Assembly: GCA_963853835.1 (NCBI GenBank)
Contig: OY970825.1
Coordinates: 26,970,835-27,034,834, forward strand
DNA length: 64,000 nucleotides
Source of the DNA: Calendula officinalis
Taxonomy: Eukaryota > Streptophyta > Magnoliopsida > Asterales > Asteraceae
Direction: 5' to 3'
A program made the position numbers and the translations under genes. The notes under the pieces were generated by a model. The model did no database searches. It had not been told where the DNA came from and saw only the letters and a program-made list of their open reading frames with translations. Position 1 is the first letter of the stretch. The number at the start of each line of letters is the position of its first letter. This document shows, in pieces, positions 36,286 to 50,027 of this stretch.

Positions 36286-39200
36286 ATGAAAAAAATGGTT
36301 GGTGGTAGACAATATTCATCTTCCTCAATGAACCTTACTTTCACCAAAATAACCAGATCTCCATTCCTTCTAATCACCATCTCGATCACCTGTTTCTTTC
36401 TAATTTTCTACATATTTTCAACTTCTTCACCTACTAAATCCATCCCCTCACACATTTCAATCACAAATCAACCGCATCTAAACCCTAACGTCCAGTATTC
36501 ATTCGTCGATTCACTTGAAGAATTTTTGAAGAAAAGTAGCATTCGTGGATCTCGTAATCTTCCCGTCGACACGGTCAGTGATCTGGCGACTGAAGACCAG
36601 CAGCAAGTGAAGAAGTTAGACGATTTGATTTGGAAATCAGATATTGCTAGGGCTTATAACGATGAACAGAATTCGCCTGTTAGGGTTTACGTTTACGAGA
36701 TGCCGGTTAAATTCACTTATGATATGCTTTGGTTATTCCAGAATACGTACAGGGAAACGATTAATCTCACCTCTAACGGCAGTCCTGTTCACCGGCTAAT
36801 CGAACAGGTAGGCTAACACCCCCTAACACTATTATCTGCAGCCTGTTTTGTCAAAGTTGATTATTTGGTTCTGATTATTTCATATTGCATAAGCAGTTAG
36901 TACTCTCAACGCCATGCCAAACACCCCCTGATACTATTATATGCAGCCCATTTTGTTACAGCTGGTTCTGCACACTTCTGATAATTTCATATCACATAAG
37001 CAGTTAGTATCTTACAAATTTATATTATTTCTTTGCAGCATTCAGTTGACTACTGGCTGTGGGCAGATTTAATTGCACCTGAAACAGAAAGAAAATTAAA
37101 AAGTGTTGTAAGAGTTCATCGTCAAGAAGATGCTGATCTTTTCTATGTTCCATTTTTCACAACTATTAGTTTCTTCTTGTTGGAGAAACAGCAATGCAAG
37201 TCTCTTTACAGGGTGTGAGTGGATACCAACATTTACATAATTACATTTAATAAATTTCATATAATTTTTCATAAATTTAGGATCTTTTTCTAATAAACCT
37301 CCATTTTTGGTGGAATTTGTTGTCAATATGATTTCAGGAAGCATTAAAGTGGGTTACTGATCAGCCTGCATGGAAACGGTCTGAAGGAAGAGATCATATA
37401 TTTCCAATTCACCATCCTTGGTCTTTTAAAACCGTTCGCAAATTTGTGAAAAATGCAATTTGGTTGTTACCAGATATGGATTCCACAGGAAACTGGTATT
37501 TTCTTTTTTAATTTTTATAAGAGTAAATTACACCAACCGCCCCTGTGGTATATACCAAAGTTCATCGATCGTCCTCGACTTCAAAAAATTACACTTGTAG
37601 TCCTTATTTCTGCAAGGTTTCGCACCCGTGGTCCTTTTGGCTAACGGATGTTAAGTTTTTCTGTTAATTGTCCCCCCATGTGCGTTGAAACGAGAGGTGT
37701 GGTGATGTCTCGGGGGACTGATCGTGAGGGAGAGAGACGAGAGTGAGTGGTGAGGGTCAGAGTGGAGAGTGTAATTTACTCTATTTAAGTGAATTGGGAA
37801 AAGATGAAAATACCCTCATATGCAATGCACATGGGGGAAGTTAACAGAAAAACTTATTACTCGTTAGCCTAAAGAACCCCGGCTGCAAAACCTTGCAGAA
37901 ATAAAGACTGCTGGTGTACTTTTCTGAACTTAAGGATGATTGGTATAATTTACTCTCTTTTTTTTTAGTTTGAAATCATACATTTGTGAGTTATATTAAA
38001 GTATATTTATAATTTCAGGTACAAGGCCGGTCAAGTATCACTTGAAAAAGATTTGATACTTCCTTATGTTGCAAATCTTGATTTATGTGATGCCAAATGC
38101 TTATCAGAAAGTGCTTCAAGGAGAAGTACACTGCTGTATTTTCGTGGGAGGCTTAAAAGAAACGCTGTATAATGTTGATTCTGTTAAAAAGGGTTACATA
38201 ATTTTGACCTTTTTACTTATTAAATGTTTGATATGCGTTCAGGGAGGGAAAATACGGTCGAAACTCGGGTCAGAACTTGGAGATGCTGATGATGTCATCA
38301 TTGAAGAAGGAAGTGCTGGAGAGGCGGGGAAAACAGCTGCACAAAGTGGCATGCGAAAGTAGGCCATTTTTTCCTGTGAAAAGAATTATACTTATATAAT
38401 TTGTTAAGTTGGTTGTTTTTTGGTGAACAGGTCTGTGTTTTGCCTGAGTCCAGCTGGCGATACACCGTCATCTGCTAGACTATTTGATGCCATTGTTAGT
38501 GGTTGCATACCTGTAATAGTTAGTGATGAACTTGAGCTTCCTTTTGAAGGAATACTTGATTATCGTAAGGTACATGCATTTTTCTCCATTTCCAGACTCA
38601 TTTAAAACCCACAGTCAACATACATTATTTCCTTTAAATTTGACCAATTTTGACTACTTGTAGATCGCTTTGTTTGTTTCTTCAAGTGATGCTGTGCAGC
38701 CAGGCTGGCTTTTGGCATACCTAAGAAGTATTAAACCTACTCAGATTAAAGAAATGCAACATAATTTAGCCACGGTTTGTCACTCTTTAAATGCTATATT
38801 AGATTTTTTTTTTTTTTTTTTTTTATGATTATAATTTTGTTTATGTGACAGTATGTGAGGCATTTTTTGTACTCCCATCCTGCTCAACCGTTGGGGCCAG
38901 AAGATTTGGTTTGGAGAATGGTAAGTTATTTCTCTATCTCAATCAAAGACTAAGCATGATGGGTCCATTTGGGTTGCACTTTATCTCAAATAAAAAAATA
39001 GCTAACAAGGGGAAATGTCTTATGTCGAACGGGTTAAAAGTCTGTTTTTAATGCATGTAACCTCCTAATTGTTTTTTTTAATTATATAGATCATTATTAT
39101 CATAACAAAGGATAATGATTAATGTAAAAGGAGGCCACCCAACTATATATCTTGTTAGGTTTTGTTTATACCAAATCAGGCTAAAAACATGCTAAATGAT

Positions 39201-39638
39201 GAAAAACCTTTTGGTTGTTCGGTAATTTTCTACTTTGTAGATAATAGAAAGTAACCAATGGTACTTTTGTTTCAAAAATTTTAAGGTTATTTTCGTCAGA
39301 TTTGGTATAAATAAACAGTATGTACATATTTAGATGGCATAGGAACTAGTTGGAAACCTATCTATACATTATCTCTCATATAACATTGTTTTTGTAATCA
39401 CAATTAATGCATCAGTTATCTATTAAAAAAATAGATAAAAAGAGTGTTTTGTGCGGCTCAACTTTTACTACTCATTGTCGCCATTCTAACTGATTATATT
39501 GTGTGTTAACAGATGGCTGGTAAACTAGTGAGCATAAAGCTTCACATACGAAGATCACAACGTGTTGTCAAAGAGTCTAGAAGCATCTGCATGTGTGATT
39601 GCAGGCGACCCAATGCCACTACCCCAACCATTTTCTAA
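36286..39638 (+). CDS. GT47 exostosin-family glycosyltransferase (At5g16890 type)
   Basis: Nine exons: 36286-36807, 37039-37212, 37338-37495, 38019-38166, 38243-38358, 38431-38569, 38664-38774, 38852-38920, 39513-39638; 520 residues. A type II membrane anchor lies near residues 25-45 (LLITISITCFFLIFYIF). The exostosin domain follows, with VYVYEMPVKFTYDML, HRQEDADLFYVPFFTT, GRDHIFPIHHPWSF and FCLSPAGDTPSSARLFDAIV. GT47 enzymes transfer sugars to wall polysaccharides or glycoproteins in the Golgi; the substrate of this clade is not established. The first ATG at 36286 is chosen; a second lies four codons on. Intron 3 and intron 8 carry MITEs. Confidence 0.9.
37521..37955. repeat. 435-bp MITE in exostosin intron 3
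   Basis: 16-bp inverted ends with one mismatch: gagtaaattacaccaa and the complement of ttggtataatttactc. It contains ccctcatatgcaatgcacat and related purine/pyrimidine words shared with 1-392. The target duplication is not clear. Confidence 0.7.
39165..39311. repeat. 147-bp MITE in exostosin intron 8
   Basis: Ends TTTATACCAAATCAGG and tcagatttggtataaa. Same family as 5326-5475, in opposite orientation judged by the shared ggccaccca flank. Confidence 0.6.
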
Positions 39639-40489
39639 CGTTTTTTTATTATAAATTCCTTCCCATTTGTAAACATTAATTATTTTGTATAATCATGTTA
39701 TAATATATATGTAAAAGATTGATTTTTTTTTTTTTTAAATACCGTTGTAGGAGCGTTTTGAGGTATCACAGAATCATAGAAACTGTGATGCTGAATGTGT
39801 GGGAATCATAATCATGGGACGTGCAACCCACATTTTCATGTTTCCTTTTTTAATGAATTATATTTTTATTATGATATTGTAATTAATAAATTCCATAGTG
39901 ATGATCACTGCACAAGGTAGGATTAGTTATTTCCATAAAGAAAACATGTGACAGTCATTTCAGAAGATTTTCACTTAAGATCAGAACGCTGAAACCATTT
40001 AACTTTTTAACCACGTGTAAAATACGAATGAGCTCCGGAGGTTCACCCGTAATAACTCAGGCTACCCCAAATCGGATGATTGTACTCAAAGTAGTCGCTT
40101 GTAAAGAGAATTGGAAATGAGTATTACCAAAAAAAAATTGGCAAGATCCTTGTTCGATTCGAATAATTGATTATCTCAATTTAAAAAACAGAAATATGGC
40201 GGTGATCGTGGGAGTGGTCTCCGTATTTGAAGGAATTTATTTTTCTATTATAATTTTGCAATGACGCGTAGTTACATGCTTTCACGTTCACATGTGTATT
40301 ATTGTCTCAACTCCATGGATGACAGCTCTGATTTCCGAAGCAACTTCCATGTTTCTCAGATTTAGATCTACTATAATTGCCTCTTCATTCTCTGCATTTT
40401 CATTCCATTAAACCCCTAACTGTTCTTCCTCCTTCAATGTCTTCTCACTTTTAACTTCAATCGCTACAATTTCTGAAGAAAAACAAAAT
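39639..40489 (+). promoter_or_regulatory. Spacer, exostosin 3' end to CSLD promoter
   Basis: Contains the exostosin 3' flank, with two T-rich tracts, and the CSLD promoter and leader. The leader just before ATG 40490 is pyrimidine-rich. No other gene is seen. Confidence 0.45.
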
Positions 40490-43400
40490 ATGGCATCTAA
40501 TAATAGATCATTCAAAGCTACTCGATCTAACCTATCAATAAGCTCCGATGCGAATGATTCACAGCATAACAAACCGCCGTTGCCGCCGACGGTGACATTC
40601 GCCCGGCGAACTTCCTCCGGCAGGTATGTCAATTACTCACGTGACGATCTCGATAGTGAACTTTCAAGTCAGGATTTCATGAACTATACAGTTCATTTGC
40701 CTCCAACACCTGACAATCAACCAATGGATGCAATTTCGCAAAAAGTTGAAGAGCAGTATGTGTCGAGTTCGTTATTTACAGGTGGATTCAATGCGGTTAC
40801 TCGTGCTCATTTGATGGATAAAGTGATTGATTCTGAAATTAATCATCCGCAAATGGCGGGAGCGAAAGGATCTTCGTGTTCTGTACCTGGATGTGATGCG
40901 AAAGTGATGAGTGATGAACGTGGAGCTGATATACTTCCGTGTGAATGTGATTTTAAGATCTGTAGGGATTGTTATCTGGATGCAATCAAAACAGGTGATG
41001 GAATTTGTCCTGGGTGTAAAGAGCAGTACAAAACAACTGATTTGGATGAATTGGGGGAAAATGGTGGTGGTCGACCGCTTCCACTGCCGCCGCCCACCGG
41101 AATGTCGAAGAATGAACGGAGGTTATCGTTGATGAAATCAACGAAATCGGTGCTCATGAGAAGTCAAACTGGCGATTTTGACCATAACAGGTGGTTGTTT
41201 GAAACTAGTGGTACTTATGGTTATGGTAATGCAATTTGGCCTAAAGAAGGAGTGATGGAAAATGGTAAAGATGATGATCATGATCATGTTGATTCTTTGG
41301 AATTGATGAACAAACCATGGAGACCTTTAACTCGAAAGTTGAGGATTCCGGCTGCAATTCTGAGCCCCTACAGGTAACATTTTCCCTTTCCCATTCCCAT
41401 TCCCATTCCCTTTATGTTTGATCTACATGTAGTGTTCAATGTTTATACAGCTTATATGATTGTAGAAAGTTAATTTATAAGTCAAATGCTAGCTAAAAGA
41501 TTTCGATGTGATTTGAAGGAAACCTAAAGTCCTCTGGATTAGTGGCATCATGTTATAAGTAATTTTGACTTATAATTACAACCTAAGATTCTTCCATTAT
41601 TATGGATTTGCGTTTTAGAACTGATTATTTATTAGTCCTATTTGGTTATTTTATTTATTTTTAATTTATCTAGTAGAATGTATCAAATGGCAACTTAATT
41701 ACAACTTCAATCAGCAAAAGCACAACCTGATTAGTGATTATTGATTCTGATTATTCAATATCACATATTCTTCCAACTATCGTTCTATGTGTTCGTTGTC
41801 TCCTGTAAATCACAATATTCAAACAAATACTGGTATGTAGAATGTTTTTTTAATAAATTGTATTGCTTTATGTTCAGGCTTCTTATTGTGGTTCGAATGG
41901 TTGTTCTGGTACTCTTTTTAGCATGGAGAATTAACCACCCAAACAACGATGCAATCTGGCTATGGGGAATGTCAATCGTTTGTGAACTATGGTTTGCTTT
42001 TTCATGGATCCTTGACCAACTTCCAAAAGTCAACCCAGTCAATCGTGCAACCGATCTCAATGTTTTGAAAGAAAAATTCGAATTACCAACCTTAAACAAC
42101 CCAACTGGTAAATCCGATTTGCCAGGAATCGATATCTTTGTCTCAACAGCAGATCCTGAAAAAGAACCACCACTGGTAACAGCAAACACAATTTTATCGA
42201 TTTTAGCAGCTGAATATCCTGTTGAAAAGCTTGCATGTTATGTTTCTGATGATGGTGGTGCACTTTTAACCTTTGAAGCAATGGCAGAAGCTGCAAGTTT
42301 TGCAAACATGTGGGTCCCATTTTGTCGGAAACATAATATCGAGCCCAGAAATCCCGAATCTTATTTCAATTTGAAAAAAGATCCGTATAAAAACAAGGTG
42401 AAAGCGGATTTTGTTAAGGATCGTAGAAGGGTAAAACGGGAATTTGATGAGTTTAAGGTTAGGATTAACGGTCTTCCTGATTCTATTAGGCGTCGATCAG
42501 ATGCTTATCATGCACGTGAGGAAATCAAAGCTATGAAACAACAAAGACAGAAACGCGACGATGAACCGATTGAAATTATTAAGGTTCAAAAGGCGACATG
42601 GATGGCTGATGGAACTCATTGGCCTGGTACTTGGTTGAATCCTGCACCCGAACACTCCAAAGGTGATCATTCGGGAATTATTCAGGTAATTTTGTCGGTT
42701 AATCAGGTTTTAGTGTTTGTGTAAATTGATTATGATTATTTTAGTTGGTTTTATAATTACGGTGTTTAACTGATAACAGGTAATGTTAAAACCTCCAAGT
42801 GATGACCCATTACAAGGCACAGAAGATGATGCTGGAATGCTCGATTTCACGGATGTCGATATCCGTCTCCCGATGCTTGTATACGTATCCCGTGAAAAAC
42901 GACCCGGATATGACCACAACAAAAAAGCGGGAGCCATGAACGCACTGGTTCGGGCCTCTGCAATCATGTCAAACGGGCCATTTATTCTCAATCTTGACTG
43001 TGATCATTACATCTACAACTCACAAGCCATGAGAGAAGGCATGTGTTTCATGATGGATCGAGGCGGGGACCGCTTATGTTATGTGCAATTCCCGCAACGA
43101 TTCGAAGGTATCGACACATCAGACCGTTACGCCAACCACAACACGGTTTTCTTTGACGGGAATATGCGGGCTCTTGACGGCCTTCAAGGGCCCGTTTATG
43201 TGGGAACAGGTTGTCTGTTTCGAAGAATCGCGTTATACGGGTTTGACCCGCCCAGATCAAAAGAACGACACCCGAGTTTTTGTAGCTGTTGTACGGGTCG
43301 GAAAAAGGCGAAGTTTAGCACACCCGAAGAAAACCGGGCTTTACGAATGGGTGATTCTGATGATGAGGATATGAATCTTTCTCTTGCCCCCAAGAAATTC

Positions 43401-44528
43401 GGGAACTCGACTCTGTTAATCGATTCGATTCCGGTGGCAGAGTTCCAAGGCCGCCCACTTGCCGACCATCCAGCGGTCAAAAATGGGCGGCCGCCCGGAG
43501 CTCTGACCATCCCCCGGGAGCTTCTAGATGCATCCACGGTGGCAGAGGCTATAAGTGTCATTTCATGTTGGTATGAAGATAAAACTGAATGGGGACAACG
43601 TGTCGGGTGGATCTACGGGTCGGTCACTGAAGATGTTGTCACGGGTTACAGAATGCATAACAGAGGATGGAAATCGGTTTATTGCGTCACAAAACGCGAC
43701 GCTTTCCGTGGGACCGCTCCCATCAATTTAACCGACCGTCTTCATCAAGTGCTCCGGTGGGCCACTGGTTCAGTCGAAATCTTCTTTTCACGTAATAACG
43801 CACTCTTAGCAAGCTCCAGAATGAAGCTTTTGCAAAGAATCGCGTACCTAAACGTCGGGATTTACCCCTTCACTTCAATTTTCCTAATCGTTTACTGTTT
43901 TCTCCCGGCGCTTTCCCTGTTTTCCGGCCAGTTCATCGTGCAAACCCTGAACGTAACGTTTCTAGTTTACCTTCTGATAATGACGCTCTCAATCGTCATG
44001 CTTGCCGTTCTCGAGGTCAAATGGTCGGGGATTGAGCTAGAAGAATGGTGGAGAAACGAACAATTTTGGTTAATCGGAGGTACAAGTGCTCACTTAGCCG
44101 CCGTTCTTCAAGGTTTATTAAAAGTGGTTGCCGGAATTGAGATCTCGTTCACGTTAACGTCAAAATCCGCGGGTGACGATGAAGACGATGAGTTTGCCGA
44201 TCTGTACGTCGTGAAATGGACGTCACTCATGATTCCTCCGATTACGATTATGATGGTTAACTTGATTGCGATTGCCGTTGGTTTTAGCCGAACTATCTAC
44301 AGTACGATACCGCAATGGAGCAGATTACTGGGTGGGGTTTTCTTCAGTTTTTGGGTTTTGGCCCATTTATACCCGTTTGCTAAAGGGTTAATGGGCAGAA
44401 GAGGAAGAACACCAACGATTGTGTTTGTGTGGTCTGGGCTTATTGCGATTACTATTTCGCTTTTATGGGTTGCGATTAATCCTCCACAAGGCCAAAACCA
44501 GATTGGTGGATCCTTTCAGTTCCCCTAA
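40490..44528 (+). CDS. CSLD3: Cellulose synthase-like D (CSLD2/CSLD3 type)
   Basis: Three exons: 40490-41373, 41878-42685, 42780-44528; 1146 residues, matching the family length of about 1145. A RING-like zinc-binding region (CSVPGC, CECDFKICRDCYLDA, CPGCK) lies near residues 125-180. Family 2 glycosyltransferase signatures are intact: DDG near residue 420, DCD near 637-639, TED with Asp near 849, and QVLRW near 887. Two membrane helices precede and about six follow the catalytic core. CSLD enzymes make beta-1,4-glucan in tip-growing cells and dividing cells; CSLD3 (KOJAK) is needed for root hairs. CSLD2 and CSLD3 are Arabidopsis sister copies, so the symbol is a clade label. Confidence 0.96.
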
Positions 44529-45768
44529 ACTTACTTGATCGATGTCGATTTGTTTATTTATAATTATTATTCTTTTTTAACAACATTTTCTTATATTGTT
44601 TTCTAGTTTCTTTTCTTCAACTCAAAATGAGGCTTTTTAGTGTTTATTTCTCTAACCATGTTGAAGGTAAAAGATAGAACTTGTTATATCGGGTCGGGTT
44701 GGGTAAAGCCTGATCCCTTCAAGACTTGGTTAAGAAAAGTTTATTTGCGTATATAACAAAATCCTTTTAACTTATATAAATGGGGTTTTGTATGTTTGCA
44801 TGTTGTGGCGGATACATTCAACAGTATTGAATTAATTAGTGATTCATCAAGTATAGTTGTTAGAATGTAGACTTATATAAGCTTACAGCTTATAGTAAAA
44901 GAGATACAAAATATAAGTTTAACACCCAAAATCTGAAACATAAAAAACAATCAATTCATAATCATAAATCCTAAAACCGTTCAACTAAACGAACACGCAT
45001 GTATTTTGCCCATAATAGGCTTGCAAATTTCTTCAGCAATACCATGTTTTCATTTGCAAATAAGTCTGAAGTTAATGCTCTCTACCATTTATCCCAAATC
45101 CGTATGATCTCCACGAAATATACTAAAACAAGCTGAAATGTATGGATATGATGTTCACAAAAAAATATATAAATATATATATTATTATACTATCTTGTAT
45201 GATCAACATGTTTTATACTATATATTAGTTGCATTTTAAATTTATATTTGTAATATGTGCTGCATCTCGTTAATATCTTATATATTTTACTTGCCCTACA
45301 TGTTTTATATGTATATATACTTCACATGTTTTCTTTGTCTTATTTGATTTTTTAAAAGTATATTTATTTACATGTTTTATATGTTGTATATGTTGCACTA
45401 TTTTTCCATGCACATTTTTATCGTAGGTTTTTCAGAAATTAATGTCTTTACATTTTCTATATACATAATCCATTAAATTTTATTAATCAATAGTTAATTT
45501 TTTTTTCTCAAAACTTTGTAAAAGTGATAAATCTCCGTAACTCACTGTCTATAAAACAATTTGAAGAAAAATATTTAAACCCGAAATATAAAAATGGCCC
45601 AAAACCGCCGTTACCAAATTCCGAAACCCTACATAAACCCTGAACCTTCTTCTGCCATCGGTTTTTTACAAAAATGAAGCCTCCATCCACTTTTCTTCTT
45701 TTCAAGCTTCAATACACTAATTGAATTAGGGTTTCATACATCACTTCGAAGCTAATTAGGTATCAACA
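44529..45768. other. Spacer, CSLD 3' end to ATAD3 promoter
   Basis: Highly AT-rich from about 45140 to 45480, with recurring acatgttttata and atgtatata words. No gene. The ATAD3 leader precedes ATG 45769 and includes the phrase ttagggtttcatac. Confidence 0.45.
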
Positions 45769-48700
45769 ATGGCAAAAACTTCCGGTTCAGGCCTTTTCAA
45801 CTTTTCTCCTTTCTCTTCTTCACCTTCACCATCGCCGTCTCCGGCGCCGGCCAACATTGGTCCGGCTGATCCTCAATCATCTCCACCGCAAAATGAGGCA
45901 CCGGCTCCTCCTCCGCGTGTTCGTAACGACAACCCTCGAACGACGTCAGCTGGATTTGATCCTGAGGCATTGGAAAGAGGTGCAAAGGCTGTTAAAGAAA
46001 TTGCCGCATCAAAAGAACCAAAAAAGGTTTATTTGTTGACCTAATTTTTTTTTAATTGTTTTGATCTGGTGTGCATAATTTGCTATGAATCGATCTTTCT
46101 AAATGAGAAATAAGTCTTATTTTTCTTTTTGCAGTTGTGAATAGTGATGTGTTTATTTCGTTTGTGGTGATAATCTATGGTGTTTTTTTTTTAGATTTTT
46201 GAGTTGATGAAGAAGCAGGAAGAGACTAGACAGTTGGAATTAGCATCAAAAGCTGCTGAATTTAAAGCAATGCAAGCTCAGTCTGAAACTGTAAGTTCTC
46301 AAGATGACACACACACACACACATGTATCTGTAATTGGATGCTAAATCAAGTGCTAATTTTGTCTTAACTCTTAAATTGCAATGTAAATGTTACCTCAAA
46401 TGTATTTCATAAATGAATCTCATAGGATCATTTAAGTGATCAGACGTATGTATTAAGCTCTATATGTAATACAGGAGAGACAAAGAGTAATATACGATGA
46501 ACAAAAAAAGCTAGCTCAACAACAAGCACAAATAAAATCACAAATGGCTCGTTACGAGGATGAATTAGCAAGAAAGAGAATGCAGGCAAGTTCTTTTTAT
46601 ATATTTTATTCTCTGTTTTATTCAATAATAACAAAACAATAAAATTGCAGACAGAAAATGAGCATCACAGACAAAGAAATCAAGAACTTGTAAAAATGCA
46701 AGAAGAATCATCGGTTAGGCAAGAACAAGCAAGACGAGCAACAGAAGAACAAATTCAAGCACAGAAAAGACAAACAGAGAGAGAAAAGGCTGAAATTGAA
46801 AGAGAAACAATTAGGGTTAGGGCTATGTCTGAAGCAGAAGCAAGAGCACATGAAGCTAAATTAGCAGAAGATGTTAATAAACGGATTTTGATAGAACGCG
46901 CCAAAGCAGAGAGAGAGAAATGGGTTTCTGCAATTAATACTACTTTCGAACACATTGGAGGTACCTATTTTATATAATTTAGAAAGAAAACAAAAACAAA
47001 AAAAGTGGTGGTTTTTAACTCATTTCTTATAAATGGGGTGATTTGGTTTGTGTTTATCTCAATGGGTCAAATAAAAAATGATAGCTGGAAGTGGGACTAG
47101 TCAAATGGGTAAACGTTGTTTAAAGTAAAGTTTAGTAGAATAATATTGTTCATAAATCATAATTAATATATTAGTGATGGCTTAAAATTAGTTAAAAGTT
47201 TATGGTTATTATAATATTTAGAGTCTTTTTCACATTATTTATCAACTGTTTTTGTAGGTGGATTGCGTGCAATATTAACTGATCAAAACAAGATGGTTGT
47301 GGCAGTTGGTGGTGTAACAGCTCTTGCTGCAGGTATCTACACAACAAGGTATAACTGTTCACCAATGTTACTATAATACCCCTCGTTTAACTCTGAAGAC
47401 TTTTAACCTAATTTTCACTTTTTCGTCTTTTTGACTAAGATATAAAAATATTATTTTTTGTGTATTAAAAATTATTAAAATATCAGAATTTTGGACAATG
47501 AATTATGTGATTAATACAACTTTAAACAGTTGAAGCACATCCAAACACTACCTCCTACTGATTCTGATTACTTTAATATTGTATAATCACTTTCAAACAA
47601 TTTCCACTTATAGTAATTATTTCCCAACTTTCCCATTCTACCCGCTAAAAAGGAAAAACAATATTACATTAATTATACATTCCAAAAAGGACAAAACTGT
47701 CATTTAGTTAATTAAAAACACATCAATTGGACATTAATTGAATTGTGTTTTTGTCTGGTGGAGCCTTTTTTTGTTTTTATTAAAATAGCTTTTTACCTTT
47801 ATATAATACAGAGAAGGTGCTCGGGTGGTTTGGAGCTATGTTGACCGAATATTAGGTCAACCATCACTAATAAGGGAATCTTCTAGAGGAAAATACCCTT
47901 GGTCGGGCTTTTTCTCTCGTGGATTGAGCACTTTATCGCGTGGTGGTCAAAAAGGGTCAAACGGGAATGCTTTTGGTGAAGTTATTCTTAATCCATCTTT
48001 GCAAAAAAGAATTACACAATTGGCTGGTGCAACTGCTAATACCAAATCTCACCAAGCGCCATTTAGGAATATGCTCTTTTATGGCCCGCCCGGAACAGGG
48101 AAAACAATGGCTGCTAGAGAATTAGCCCAAAAATCAGTAAGAAATTTTTATGTTTTTGTTTTTGTTTTTCATGTACATATTTTGATCCTTTTAGTTATGA
48201 ATTGTTTTATCTCAAACGGGCCAGATAAAAAAAAGCTGGATAAAATGGGAACGGAGGTTGTCTTTTTTCAATGCAGATAACCTCCTAAATTATTATTTTT
48301 CAAAGATTTAGATCTTTTTGGTAATAAATATAATATTGTTTTTAATGCGTACAACCTTATAACTCATTCTATCCAAATATTTAAATTATTATTGAAATAG
48401 AGTTTTATTTTTAATGATAAGTAACACACTAACAATTTTAAGAAAATAATAAGAAAATGGTATGTGGGTCATCCCTGCCCGACCCGTATCTTATGTGGTT
48501 TGAAATGTTATGTGGGACAGGGACTTGATTATGCATTGATGACTGGTGGTGATGTGGCACCTTTAGGCTCCCAAGCTGTTACTAAAATACATCAATTGTT
48601 TGATTGGGCCAAGAAATCAAATCGGGGATTGTTACTTTTCATTGATGAAGCAGATGCGTTCTTATGCGAGTAAGTTACTATTTATTAATCATATATATTA

Positions 48701-49258
48701 TTAGTTACATTTTAAAACTAACAAAAACCGTTTTGTTTCAGACGAAACAAGACTTACATGAGTGAAGCCCAAAGAAGTGCCCTAAACGCCCTTTTGTTCC
48801 GAACGGGCGACCAATCAAAAGACATAGTTTTGGCCCTTGCAACAAACCGGCCCGGTGATCTCGACTCAGCAGTTGCAGACCGAATCGATGAAGTTTTAGA
48901 ATTCCCGTTACCCGGTGAAGAGGAAAGATTCAAACTTCTAAAACTATATTTAAATAAATATATTGAAAAAGCGGGTGCGAGAAAACCAGGTTTATTCTCA
49001 AAGTTTTTCCAAAAAGAACAACAGAGAATCGAAATCAAGGGCATAGATAATGATATAATTCGTGAAGCTGCTATGAAAACTGATGGGTTTTCGGGTCGAG
49101 AAATTGCAAAATTGATGGCCAGTGTGCAAGCTGCTGTTTACGGGAGTGAGAATTGTGTTTTGGACCCAAATTTGTTTCGTGAAGTTGTTGATTATAAAGT
49201 TGCTGAACATCAACAAAGGCGCAAATTGTCGGGTGCTGACTCAGCAGCTGCTAGTTAG
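45769..49258 (+). CDS. ATAD3: ATAD3-type mitochondrial AAA+ ATPase
   Basis: Eight exons: 45769-46026, 46195-46290, 46475-46585, 46651-46960, 47258-47348, 47812-48136, 48521-48669, 48742-49258; 618 residues. A Ser/Pro-rich N-terminus leads into a long Gln/Glu/Arg-rich coiled coil (about residues 65-255, the ATAD3 N-terminal domain). A membrane helix near 270-288 follows (MVVAVGGVTALAAGIYTT), then the AAA+ module: Walker A GPPGTGKT at 380-387, Walker B LLLFIDEAD near 434-442, sensor ATNRP, and DSAVADRID with the arginine finger. Family members sit in the inner mitochondrial membrane and organise nucleoids; plant copies also influence organelle contacts. Intron 3 (46586-46650) uses a GC donor. 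Confidence 0.93.
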
Positions 49259-50027
49259 TTTACTTGGGGCGGTTATTTGTTGTTTGGGTGTCGGTTGATG
49301 GTATGGTCAGCCCATTCAGTCAAAATTCTGTTGCATCGTTTTATTGATATACAAACGGGAAGAATTGTTAATTGGATAGTCATATTTGTATTAGTTGATT
49401 AATTGGTCTTGTTTTGAGGACGAGATCAAACCTACTGGACTAATTCTTGCTATTTAAGAGAGATTAATTGCATAATAAAATCACCAGTTTTTATAATTTT
49501 TGTCTTCATTCCCTATTCTAATGATTCATTTGGATAATTGTTAAGAAAGTTAACATTGTGTACACACAAAATTCGGAACCTATTGGATTAATGTTCTGTC
49601 GTAACAACTGTTTTAAGGGGTTGTATTTACAAATTTTTACATGCATTAGTTTACTACCAAATACATGTTTGAACATTTTTTGTTCAAACGATAGACCAAA
49701 GGATTATTTATTGTTATCATTTTCCTTAAAAACAATTGAATTCAACTGGTTCTGCATGAAAATTAAAACCGGGAATCATCTAATTTGCATAGGCGTAGTA
49801 ATCAACTCATCCTTTTAGCAAAAAAAAAAATATTAATAATAATAACAGAAAAGAAAACTTAAACAACTCTTTCAAATCAATACATTAATCACCAGAAACA
49901 TAAAATCATATCGATTTTGACATCAAATCATACACCAATTATTTGCATAGAGCATTTCAAGAAAAGGTTTTGAATATATATTGTTTTGCTAAAATAGAAA
50001 AGGGAAGAATAAAAAGGTGGATTGAAT
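49259..50027. other. Convergent spacer between ATAD3 and NDUFS6
   Basis: Holds the 3' untranslated regions of two genes that face each other. No coding frame or repeat is recognised. Confidence 0.45.

Noticed and set aside
41785..43561. Several minus-strand frames over CSLD
   Set aside because: Shadows of the CSLD exons, which carry all catalytic motifs in the plus frame.
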